Origin: Erodium maritimum | Taxonomy: Eukaryota > Streptophyta > Magnoliopsida > Geraniales > Geraniaceae | Direction of reading: 5' to 3' | Length of the DNA stretch: 64,000 nucleotides | NCBI GenBank assembly: GCA_963921825.1 | Contig: OY997596.1 | Coordinates: forward strand, 11,661,001 to 11,725,000 | Shown: piece after piece, positions 11,214 through 21,682 of the stretch | How the letters are laid out: each line of letters opens with the position of its first letter | Numbering within the stretch: position 1 is the first letter of the stretch | Notes under the pieces: generated by a model | What the model saw: only the letters and a program-made list of their open reading frames with translations | Database searches by the model: none | Told to the model about the DNA's origin: nothing | Position numbers and translations under genes: made by a program

Positions 11214-13982
11214 TGTAAAGACCGCCCCAATTTAAAAAGAATTAATTATTTAAAAGTGTTCGTTGAAACGTCGTGGTTGAAAAACGAGGTGAATAATTGG
11301 AACAAAGGCAAAACAAAAAGAAAAAAAGGGGGGAAGAAGTTGACTTGGGCCGGTTGGACTCAGGCCCAGTCTGAATGACCGAGCCCGAGCCCAAGACCGC
11401 GTGCAGGGGTCAGCCCAAGCCCACTCGGCGAACCCTAACTGTTCATCGTCTTCATCGCTTGGCATCGCGCAGCTTCTCTCTCTTCTCTATCTCTCTCCCT
11501 TAGACCTCTCGCCCTCACCCTCGCTTTCTCTCCCTCCTCTCGTAGTTACCATCTCGTTCTCTCAGGCAGAGCTCTCGCCCACCTCTCTTCATCTTCGTGC
11601 GAATCGAACCACGTCGGCGAACCAGATCTGAACACCACCGTAGCCAGAAGCCCTCGCATCGGTCTTCCTCTTCCGGGCTCGATTCACATCGCGCCTGTGA
11701 CGGAGGTCTCAACACAAGTAAACGACGCGACAACCTCGTCCTTCTTCCCCGACTTCTCTCCCTCCGTTCGAGCTTCAGCGTCGTTTCCCCCTCGCCGGCG
11801 AGCTTCGTTCCCTCGCCAGGTTCGAGACGGAGGAGCCGTGGGTCGCACACCAACATCGTCCCCCTCGCCCAGTCCACCCTGGAGCCCTGGTTCCCTTACC
11901 GGCCACCTCTGCACCTCCCTCTGAGTTTCCCTGCCGTCGTCCACCACCGTGTCTAGACGGAACCCTCGCCGGAGCAAAACCCTCGCCGCCCCCTCTCCCG
12001 AGCTAGAGCAACCAGTCAGAACTAGGCCGTTTGGGCCTTGAGCCAGACAGAACAAGAAGACGGGCCATTGGGCCAGGCCCAGATCTAAGGTCCGGGCACT
12101 GGATTCGGGTCTGGACCGGATCTGGACTCGGGTCTGGGGCCGGGTCCGGTTCGGTTCTGGGTCCGGTCGGGTCTGGGTTCTGGACCGGGTCGGATCCGGG
12201 TTTGGTTCGCGGATTCTGGTCGGATCCGGGTCGGCAATTAATGTAATTAATTATTAAATTTGATTAAATTAAAATGGAGAACTTAAAGGACAAAACTGAT
12301 AATTTAGAGGACTGATTCGGACTGTACCGGGACTGATAGTGACTTTTACTAGTTAAAACCAGACTTTGGCTTCGCCCGAGAAGACCGGAGTTAGGCCCGG
12401 ACGTCAGCAGCTATGAGACACAGATGTTGGTTCTTCTTGAGGTAGGGAACGTAGCGAACACCGGTTCAATTACGGAAAGTTACTAGCATGCATGATTAGG
12501 AGTTAATAATAAACGGAAAGGTCCTAGTTGGCATATAGGATGTGATTCACTAGAATAGCCGCTTTCGATTATTAAATAACCGGACGAGTCTTAGTAACAT
12601 GTAGGATGTGATTCACTAGAATACTTGCTTTCAATACTTGGGAAATTGTCGTGCTGGTAGAATGGCCATGTCGAGCCTTAGGGTTGCGTGCTGATTGAGA
12701 TGCATGATGCGTGTTATAACCGTTGTGTGAGAGTCTAAACAAGATTATATTCGGTGAAGCATGTTGTGACTGTGTGTGGGCAAGTGTGTCGTGTTTGATA
12801 TGAAGTGATTCTTTGGTTGTGATATGATCGGGTGAGTGATAGACCGATTGTGTGTTTTGGTGAGTTGACCGGTTGGTATACCGAGGTCAACTATAGCATT
12901 GTGATGCGTGGTATACTCTTGATGTGTGTTTCAAGAGGAGGCGTAACCTGTGTGATGCCTCCACCGAGGGATAGTTCTGGTGCATGTCATTGAGGCCAAG
13001 GATGGCATGGTAGATACCCCGATTCTCCGCGACGGGAAGGTGTACGACCGAGGTATGTGCCGGTCCAGTATGCGTGAGGCCCTGATTCTACGTGACAGGA
13101 AGACGTCCGACTGAGGGATTTCCGGTCTGGGATGTTACCCCGATTCTACGTGACGGGAAGATGTCGGGACTGAGGCTTCGTGTTCCGGTATGACAAAAAG
13201 GGAATGGGTTGTGATAGCCGGAGATGTTGGAATGGTTGTACTACGTTTTGTGTGGGTCTGTTGTGTGTGTTGTGCGTGCTGTTTAGCTTTGTACGTCGTC
13301 TGCTGTGTGTGATGTGCGTGCTGTTTGGCTTTGTGCGTTGTTCTAAGTGTGATTATGGTCTTGTGAGAGTATTTGGTGACTCGAGGTGCTGTTATACCTA
13401 ATTTCTGTGTTGTCGTGCGAGTTCGCACGTGTGTTCAGTTGCGAGATAACCGTGGGCGTTGTCCATTGAGAATTGTTAGGTGATGAGTGTCAAGAGAAAA
13501 GTTGAGAAGAGTGTATGTGTTCGGTTCATTGTGAGTTTGATTTACGGGTTGTACCTGAGTGAAGGTCAAGCGTTGTCTTGGAGTAATTGTTTAATTTGAC
13601 TTTTAATTGTTATGCTTACTAGTATGCCCTAATTGGACGGTTACTCGTGGTAGTGAACTGATGTTCATAACCTTAACTATTTTTCCTACTGAGCGAAAGC
13701 TCACCCCCTTACTTTGTTGTGTTTCAGGTCTTGAGCGGGATTTGTACTAGTTGGATGCTCGATGCTTGGGAGCTAACGAGGGTCCTAGGCTAGCTTGTCT
13801 AGAGACGTACTGTGATTTTGAATTAAACTTTAACTTTGGATTTATGAGCTGTTGAATCTTTTATCGGATTGTGGTGACAATTTATTATTACTTTAAACTC
13901 TATTTCATTTAAAGTTGTTTTAATTATTATCGTTTTAAGCTCACGTCTCAAGTCCGGTCAAAACCGGATTTAGGGCGTGACA
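11214..13982 (+). mobile_element. Solo LTR of a Ty3/gypsy (Tekay-like) element, 2.77 kb
   Basis: It starts TGTAAAGACCGCCCC, ends TTTAGGGCGTGACA, and is flanked by the perfect 5-bp duplication GCCAT (11,209-11,213 and 13,983-13,987). No internal region is present, so this is a solo LTR left by LTR-LTR recombination. The end GGGCGTGACA is shared with the other long LTRs here. It contains its own tandem repeats: a 75-bp pair near 12,530-12,640, a roughly 56-bp unit in about three copies at 13,017-13,170, and a 50-bp pair near 13,262-13,345. Confidence 0.93.
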
Positions 13983-14039
13983 GCCATTATTCTACTCTGT
14001 TTTTTGTTATAAAAAACATAGCATAATCTCTGATTTACA

Positions 14040-14757
14040 GAACACACCGGCGCCGCTTCGGTTTGAATCCGATGTCGAGCAAAAGCCATCAGAAGAATAT
14101 GGCCATTCATTTTGAAGCCATTGAGCCCCTCAATAGCCTGAACAGCTTCAGCCCTTGACTCAAAAAAATGAACCCGAAATACCGCCCTTTAAGATTCGGT
14201 CGTCGGGGAATGGGCGTCGACGTAATCCGACCAAAAGCTCCAAAAACGTTTCGCACCCAATCCTCTTAAGACCCAGAAGGCAGATTACTAACAAAGACTT
14301 CTGTTTCCTGTAACACAAAGCATGCTCTGTTTTTTGAATTCGTTGGAATAGTTACATCGTCTCGCGTCTGAACCTTGCCAGAACCAGTCAACCCGAGATC
14401 AGATGAGGACGTCACAGTAGGAGCAGCAACAGCTCCAGTCCGATCATCTTTTACCTGATTTTTCTTCGCATCGACTGTTCCGATCCGATCAACTTTTGCA
14501 TCAGCAACATTGGACTGTTTACTTCCCTTTGACAGGGACAATCGGGCGTTCAAATAGGCAGCTCTACGTTGTTTTCTCGCTGCAAAACACGAACACACTG
14601 CCCTTCCTTTCTGATGTGTATCAATACTAACATAATCTCTATACAGAGACACTAAAACCGAACAAAAAGAAGAGAAGGGTAGGAAAGAAGAAGCCATGTC
14701 TTGATCGGCAACATTTTTTCTACGTCGCCGACGGCTCAAACGAGAAGGAGCCATCAC
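14040..14757 (-). pseudogene. RRM protein of the retroelement, N-terminal part
   Basis: The reading begins at an ATG (14,757) with an arginine-rich start (SRLSRRRRRK). About 150 residues in, TEVFVSNLPSGS gives the RNP2 strand of an RRM. Then DWVRNVFGAFGRI, RYFGFIF (RNP1, the aromatic RNA-binding strand) and SRAEAVQAIEGLNGFKMNGH complete the fold. RRM-type ORF1 proteins are known in some plant LINEs (BNR-type), where the protein binds element RNA. A stop lies just after RNP2 (about 14,264) and a frame change lies just after RNP1, so the domain is broken. The remainder of the protein is on the other side of the solo LTR. Confidence 0.75.
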
Positions 14758-14872
14758 CCATCGACTAAGTACTCTAATGTGTTGATAGGAGACAAAAGTC
14801 CAAGGGTCCTAAATATGGTTCCGTGTGCAACTACCCGTCAATTTCGCCCCCATACGATTTTTAATTTTGGGG

Positions 14873-15219
14873 GATAGTGGGGATAAAGTTTTTTTTTTAT
14901 CAGCGTAGAATTTTATTAAAAAGAGAGATTTTCCAAGCAGGAAAATATCAAAGGGTCGAAAGACCAGAAACACGATTACAGAGGAGCTCCCGACAATAGA
15001 GCTTAAAGGCTAAACCTTTAAAACTATGTAAGAGTAGTTCCCAAAAAACAAAATCAAACAAAAAGTCAAACAAAATAACCAAAGAAAGAAAAAAGAACTA
15101 TTTGCTAATCTCTTGAACACCAAAGAGCACCCATAAATATTTAAAAGCCGCCTGATTTCATATGTCTAGCTGAGGAATCAACTTGAATAGAGCCCTTTTC
15201 CGATAGTGGGGATAAAGTT
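14873..15219 (-). mobile_element. 5'-truncated LINE tail (311 bp) with 18-bp target duplication
   Basis: A minus-strand fragment (14,891-15,201) flanked by perfect 18-bp duplications, GATAGTGGGGATAAAGTT at 14,873-14,890 and 15,202-15,219. The poly(A) tail appears as T9 right after the left copy, preceded on the minus strand by AATAAAATTCTACGCTGAT, very close to the tail of the RRM retroelement 130 bp to the left. The perfect duplication implies a recent insertion. Confidence 0.92.
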
Positions 15220-16319
15220 AAACTCGCCATTTTTATTTTTGTTTGGTGAGGGTCTAAGCGCAATTTCACTTTGGTCTCAACTGTCTCGTTAACTGCCGTG
15301 TGATGGTCAGCCATTCTCCCGCCCAACTCCAAGGCCTCTCGTCGTTGGGCCTGCTAACGAACGAGGTACTTTTTGGGCCGAACAGAAAATTTAGCCCAAC
15401 TGACTAGTAGTCCACTAAGGCAGGCCAAGAAACTGGGCCCATAGGACCATGATATTGGGAGCATGCGGTGAGGAAAGCTCCACATGGTGTATCACAAACA
15501 GTTTCAATAAAGATTTGTTGGTGGTGCTGGCTCGACGAGCTTTGGCACGTTGCTACGACCGTGAATGCATGATAGGATTCCAAGCCAGTTGTTGTTGGGC
15601 TCATCGGCGGTGAAGTGCTCAATATAATGCAAAATGTTTTATTTTTAAAACAAAATAATTGTCATGTTTAAGTGGTGCTCAAATACGTCTTTTGGTTTTA
15701 GGCTCCTGTAATCTTGATCTTATCCAAATGATCATATATGCATCCCTAAATATATGTTTAGGGATATATTTTTTTTTTGAAGAAATATGTTTAGGAATAT
15801 TAGTTAATGGGTAAACAACCGGTATAAACATCAATTTCCTATACCAACTACAAATTTTAGATAGAGGTTTACTCCATGTCCGCACGTCCACCTTTCGTCT
15901 ATTGTTAAATTCTAACTAAGAAAATGTAAATTGTCATGTAATAACGTTGACCAGCAACTATTGCATTTTTCGTCCGCAAGTCTAACGGTCGTTAAGTGAG
16001 TAACAGAAAAAGTTGATAGTTCATGGTTATGATTTGACAATAAACGAAAAGTTGAATTTATGATTTGAGAATAAACGAAAAGTTGAAATTTCCATTTTAG
16101 GAAAGTTTCAGAGCACGTGACAAGCATGTGACTGGTATTTCACGGCGTTAGTCACACTTAACAGATTTTGATACATTTTGAGAATTAATAAGATGAAACT
16201 TGTTACTATATGATACGTTTCATATATGTGGGTTATGATTTTATGCTTAACTCTAGTACAATGAGGTGACATGGAGTTCTTTCTTTTAGATATGATTCAC
16301 AATATATTTGAATGTATGT
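15220..16319. other. Intergenic; contains a roughly 34-bp tandem pair
   Basis: No gene recognised. At about 16,020-16,085 a unit containing ATAAACGAAAAGTTGA is repeated twice (GATTTGACAATAAACGAAA and GATTTGAGAATAAACGAAA). Confidence 0.5.
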
Positions 16320-16969
16320 AATTATTAGAACAGCTCTCACGCTCTGTTATGTATTCTTCCCTATAAACTTCTTTAATCTAATCTAAATCTTAATTTTGTC
16401 ACCTTATGTCGTCGCATTACCTTTTATCGTCGTATCATTGTCGTTTCCTCCAATATGAGTCCCTGTTGGACCGTCTCTCAAGCCAATTGAGGGGTCTTTG
16501 GATGTCGGCCTGGTCATGCCTTCATATCCTTCCACGAAGTCATCAGCCCTCTTAAAGCAAGGAAGAAGAAGAAGTAGAAGCAACCCAACCCGTCTCCAAC
16601 TCCACCTCCACCATCGTCCACTATCTCTGATCCCTTCGGGATCACTACTACCATAGTTCCCCTTGCCCTGGGGAGGACTTTTTCGGCGTCCTTCTCGAAG
16701 AGGCCTAAGAAGGGATGGCCGATAAAGGTCAGAACTCTAGCTTCTTCTCCAAGCAAGCTATTTTCGACCCTGCTATCACTTCCGGATGGTCCTGAGTCTA
16801 GGAATGATATGTCTTGGCTAGCGTGGCTTGTTCCAATCACGGTTCCACCACCAATCCGCGACGTCACTCCACTATTTTCTCAGCCGACTCGACAAGGGAT
16901 CATGTTGAGTTCCGGGAATTTTCCCCCGATCACGTCTGATACACCTGTTGCCTCTGATCCATAAACCTC

Positions 16970-17800
16970 ATCCTTGGTGATGTCACACATGGCCACTCTC
17001 CAGGAAAGTTTACATCGTGTTCTATCATGGAGGAGGAGAACATGAAGGTGGTAGTGTTGTTCAAGTCGGTGGACCCTACCGTACTAGCTCGCCAACGCTT
17101 CAGTATGGTTGGGAAGCGGTTGACATCGAGGCCTCCCTGGAAGGATTTTATGCTCCGGATTATCACCAAGGTGTGGAGTCGATCGGTGTCGGGACTAGTG
17201 AACAAATACGTTGAACCCGAGAATTTTGCATTCTACTTATATACCTAGGAGGCCCAGGAATGGGTTAGAAAAGGAATGAACATTGTTGCTTCGATGGGCA
17301 CCCTCTAATGTTGGGGGACATTGACCCTCTGGCACGAGAACTTCCGGATTTGGACCGACTATAACTATGGGTCCACGCCAAGGGGTTACCACCGTTGGTT
17401 CAGACAAAGGCTACTGGGGAAACGATCGAGGCAACCTTATGAGGATGTGTGGATGTCTCGTGCGATCAATAGGGCTTCTCTTGGGGATGGGTAGTCAAGG
17501 TGCGTTTCTGGCACCACTTAAACCGCCCATTGCGCTGGTCACTACTATTTAGGTTTTATGATTTCCAGGATCCGGTACAAGTTTCTTTTACCTATACCAA
17601 ATTGCCAAATTTCTACTTCAATTGTGGCTGGATTGGACATGGAATTAGGGAATGTGATCGGGAAACGCCGAGAGTCCCTCACTTTGATTCCTCCCAGTTG
17701 CAATACAAGTTTGATATCCGGGAAAAAACTATGGTACTGATTGGGAGGCCAAGCCGACACCGACCATTCCACTAGGATTCTCGGTTTTGACCCCAAACAT
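16970..17800 (+). pseudogene. LINE ORF1-like protein: DUF4283 region and CCHC zinc knuckle
   Basis: A nucleic-acid-binding ORF1 protein of plant LINEs. From 17,027 the reading MEEENMKVVVLFKSVD then RQRFSMVGKRLTSRPPWKD, KVWSRS and YVEPENFAFYLY matches the DUF4283 pattern (VGKLLT-x-R-P...LW...L-x-FxF). At 17,590-17,670 it gives KLPNFYFNCGWIGHGIRECD, the C-x2-C-x4-H-x4-C zinc knuckle that follows DUF4283. Stops and frame changes separate the two parts. Downstream, 30,210-30,490 continues with a charged C-terminal stretch beyond the nested insertions. It would bind element RNA if intact. Confidence 0.75.
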
Positions 17801-20204
17801 TGTACCTAACCCATGAGGTACAATGATTGGGACAAGAGATTCAGGCTGGACCACTTGGGAGATAGGTCAATCCTTGAGGGGTGGGTCAACCGTGTCACGC
17901 CCCAAATCTGGTTTTGACCGGACTCGAGACGTGACCTGAGTTAAAATAGAAAGATAATAAATAATTGATAAATCCTTTAAAATTTCAAATAAACTCCATC
18001 AAATACTCATAAATAAATACTCCGAAAACTGCAAATATGAGTCAAAGCTCAACATAAAGAGTAAGATAAATAGTGTTTAGTACAAACGACCAACACAACT
18101 CTATAATAATCCCCAAGACGTCTAGAAGCTCCCGAGCCTCGAACTCACTAAACATCAGGTACGCTTGTAAAAACAGTCAGAAAACCATAGGGGTGAGCTT
18201 ACGCTCAGTAGGAAAAATCGTAACAACTCAACCTTTAGATCAGTGATAAAACTACTTAAACAAGATAGCGTAAAAACGATTTAAATACTATTAACAATGA
18301 AATACTAGTAACCAGAATAAATAGGAATAGTACCGCTTTCTCAAGGATAACAGTAATATAAAAGATTCTACGAAAAGTACTTTGAATGAATCATAACCAC
18401 TAAAATTGGAGCAAATAATACCACGCCAACCACTTGCTTTCTCAAGCCTCCAATCCGCGGATAGATTTTGGTATCGCATCGGTTCCCATATTCCGATCTA
18501 CCAGAGTACCCGTATCATATCAGATTTTCCCTCGGTCCAGAGGAGGCACATACATCGGGGCACCAGAAACCATCCCAAAGGGACGCTCATCGTCGGGATT
18601 CTCGAAAATTCCTCCAAAGGACCATATGTAATAACCACTCCCGGTCAACGCCAGTCAAATCTGCGAAAAACAGGAAAATTTAAAAAATTTCAGCAGACAC
18701 TTGATTGAAACTAAATTTGACCCCGAGGGTCATACCGGACTTAAGTTGACCCCGATATCGACCAAAGTGAGTTCCGGGGGACTCAGGGCAACTTTTTGAT
18801 CAATTTGGGAAATGTTGACTTTTCGCTGGAAAAGTCAACCGAGCGACGTTTTGGTCCATTCGAGGACCGTTTTGGGTCCAAAAAGCTTAGCCGTCGTCGC
18901 AGCGGTCTTAGTTGAGCCGTTTCCTTGTAGCCCGTCAAGTTTCGTAATTTCTTGGAAAAAGTGCCCGTTCGGGGCCCGAAACGTCCAAATTTCGCGAATC
19001 TGATTGGAAAATATCTTGCAGATATTATCCCGAAAAGGTGTGGGACCCACCTTGCCACTTATCAAACAAGTGGTGGTGTTAGGTTTTGGGACAAGACAAG
19101 ACAAGACTTTGATGGTTAGTTTTTCTTTTTAAAGTGTTAGTTTTTTTAATAAAACAAAAGGGAAATAAGATGACACGTCCATTTCAAAAAAAAAGAAGAA
19201 AAGGGTAGGTTTTAGAGAGAGAAAATGAGTTAGGAGAAAAGGAGAGAAAAGAGAAGAGGCTTGTGGAATTTGTGACGTTTCTCGATCATCCGACCGGTGG
19301 ATCGTCTCAACGATAGAAGAATCGAGTTCACACCGTCATTCTCTACGGTGAGCACCTAACCGATTTTTGTTTTGGAAAGTTCGAATTTTAGGGTTTGAGT
19401 TTAAACGATTCAAATATGGTTGGGTTTTGTTTAAGTTTGGTTTAAAGATGATTGGTTGAGGTTTGGAGTTCGTTAGGAACGTTTTGGGGCGAAAAGGGAA
19501 TTTTTCCCATTGTGGCCATGTGGGGCCCACGTGCCCGGGTATCGGGTTTTTGTGTTCAGGTGGTTTAGAACGTTCCCCGGATCATTAATACACAACCGGA
19601 TCGAAATTTGGAATTGAATTGCAAAAGTTGCATTTATCGGGTTTAGAAATTTTAAACGCTAATTCATTGACTCGGAAGTCGGAATTCGATTTCGTCGAGT
19701 GCCTTGGGACCCTTGAATTATTCTAAGACCGTAGAAACGAAAACGGGAATTTTTGGATCCCCGGAAGGGCATTTACAAAACCCGGGCAGATTCGCCATGT
19801 CGGGCGAATCGGGCCTTTTCGGGTCCAATATCGACAATGTCGAGTAATTGGGGAGTTTGGGAGTGATCGACATTGTCAGGGTTACTTTTGGGCGTCAGGT
19901 TTATTAAAATTCAGCATTATGCCTGCAAGCTTAAAAGCGTTTAAAATTGTGTTCTTTTAGATCGTGCTGCGGACCGGGGCCAAAGGAAAGCTAGGCGAGT
20001 GACGGAGATCGCGTCGGGGCTTATTTGGGCACTTTTGGAGAACACGCACGAGGTAGGGAAAAGTAGCCGGATCTCGGCCCTGACTAGGGAAAGTTAACAG
20101 TAGAATTGCATGTGACACCGGGGTGTCATGGGTTAAGTGGGTTATCGAATATTAGAAAGGCATGATACGGGAACGTAGCGAATATTAGAAAAGCATGTGA
20201 CACT

Positions 20205-20960
20205 TAGTAGTGTCGTACGAGCAGAGAACTTATCGGTGTTAGCATTACTGGAGGCATATGACCATGCCCGGAGGTTGATTGCGAACTTATCGAGATTAGG
20301 AGTGCTGGAGGCATATGACCATGCCCGGAGGTTGTTTGTGAAACTGTTGATATTGGCACTGTTGGAGGCATTGGTTATGCCGGAGGTTGATTGTGTTGGT
20401 GTGTCTTGGGTGGCCGTGAGTGCCGTGGGGTTGTTGAGCCTGTGCGTTACTGTTGGTGCGTTTTGGGTGGCCATGAGTGCCCGTGGGGTTGTTGAGCCCG
20501 TGAGTTACTGTTGGTGTGTCTTGGGTGGCCATGAGTGCCCGTGGGGTTGTTGATCCCGTGAGTTATGGTTGGTGTGTCTTGGGAGGCCGTGAGTGCTGTG
20601 GGGTTGTTGAGTCCGTGTTTTACTGTTGGTGTCTTAGGTGGCCATGAGTGCCTGTGGAGTGTTGAACCTGTGTTGTTGCTGTTTGTTGAACCTTGCTTGT
20701 GATTGTGATTGTGTTTGCCCGAGGTTAGTGACCCGACTTCGTGTCGGGAAGTGGTGTGGAATTTGGCTGGCTTACCTGACAGGGATCGGTAAGTTGCGAG
20801 CGTTCTTTGGCTGGCCTGACCGAGTTCGAGTCTCGGGAGGTTGCGAGCGTTCTTTGGCTGGCTTGACCGAGTTCGAGTCTCAGGAGGTTGCGAGCGTTCT
20901 TTGGCTAGCCTGACCGAGTTCGAGTCTCGGGAGGTTGTGAGTGTTTTTAGGCGATGAGAG
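20205..20960 (+). repeat. Minisatellite zone inside the 5' LTR
   Basis: Three short tandem arrays follow one another: about 60 bp twice, about 60 bp five times, and about 47 bp three to four times. The equivalent zone of the 3' LTR (26,530-27,180) has only one copy of the 47-bp unit, which accounts for nearly all of the 93-bp length difference between the two LTRs. Confidence 0.85.
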
Positions 20961-21378
20961 GGCAACTCCCCTTCCGACTAGCTATCAGAAAAGCAGCGTT
21001 GTATATATCGCCAACAGGTCGACCGCCTGGAGCCTGACAGGGATCGGCAAAGCGCGTGGGGCAGGCTCGAGCCCAGCCGGTTAGCAACCGGCACTGAGCA
21101 GCTGACAGGAGTGCGATCCTTTGCGATCTTGTTTGGTGTGCGATCCTTTGTGATCTTGGGTGTTGCGTGGTGGTCTTTGAGTCCTTGGAAGAGGTCGTGA
21201 TCGTTGTGTCGGGTCTACCTTACGTGTCCGAGTGTTGAGTCGGCTGAGGAAAGTATCAGTGCGTGGGTGTCGGTCGGGTTACTTGAGTTTGGGGATAGTG
21301 ATCCCCGGGGTTGAGTTGGTTGTTGGTGTTACCGGCATTGTCTGCTAATTATGCCATAGTCAGTCTGTTATCCGTGGT

Positions 21379-21396
21379 GGTGAGCGAACGCTCACC
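21379..21396. promoter_or_regulatory. Conserved LTR palindrome GGTGAGCGAACGCTCACC
   Basis: An 8-bp stem palindrome about 270 bp from the 3' end of the LTR, followed by CCTAGCT and a pyrimidine tract. It recurs at 27,610-27,627, 51,300-51,317, 55,786-55,803 and 61,108-61,125, with weaker forms at 13,690 and about 18,191. Function unknown; candidate regulatory or RNA hairpin. Confidence 0.6.
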
Positions 21397-21670
21397 CCTA
21401 GCTGTTTTTCCTATAGGTACCGGTCGCAGGTTGGACTAGGTGAGCTTCGGAAGCTTGAAGAGCTAGGAGCGGGATTCTGGGTTTATTTTGAGTCTAGCGA
21501 CGGATACCACACTTTTTTCCACTTGTTGGGACGTATTTGAAGTTGTAAATATTATTTTGTTGAACAAATGGTGATTTTAAGGTGATTTATGAAAAAGGCA
21601 AACTAAATGTTTTATTATTTTAAATGTTCGCGTCCCGAGTTCGGTTTACTGAAATTGGGGCGTGACAGCT

Positions 21671-21682
21671 TGGTATCAGAGC
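21671..21682 (+). promoter_or_regulatory. Primer-binding site, initiator-methionine tRNA type
   Basis: TGGTATCAGAGC lies three bases after the end of the 5' LTR. It is complementary to the 3' end of plant initiator-Met tRNA, the standard primer of many plant LTR elements. Confidence 0.93.

Larger units (their letters stand above)
10137..14767 (-). mobile_element. RRM-bearing ORF1-only non-LTR retroelement, split by a solo LTR
   Basis: A minus-strand retroinsertion with every mark of LINE-mediated integration: perfect 16-bp target duplications (AGTACTCTAATGTGTT at 10,121-10,136 and 14,768-14,783), a poly(A) tail seen as T residues after 10,131, and an AATAAAAC signal just upstream of the tail. 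Without the nested LTR (11,214-13,982 plus its 5-bp duplication) the element is about 1.86 kb. Its first ATG lies only about 10 nt from the 5' boundary. It encodes one RRM protein and no reverse transcriptase, so it must have been moved in trans. Alternative: a retrocopy of a host RRM gene. Confidence 0.85.
18627..21667 (+). repeat. 5' LTR of the 9.27-kb chromovirus
   Basis: Begins TGTAATAACCACTCCCGG and ends GGGGCGTGACA. A coding-free LTR of 3,041 bp with three tandem-repeat zones near its 3' third: a roughly 60-bp unit with GGAGGCATATGACCATGCCC (about 20,245-20,335), a roughly 60-bp unit with GGTGGCCATGAGTGCCCGTG (about 20,400-20,650, five copies), and a 47-bp unit with CTGACCGAGTTCGAGTCTC (about 20,780-20,940, several copies). 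Confidence 0.95.

Noticed and set aside
20142-20965. Long threonine/asparagine-rich minus-strand frames inside the LTR
   Set aside because: They arise from LTR minisatellites, recur in every LTR copy, and lack any conserved domain.
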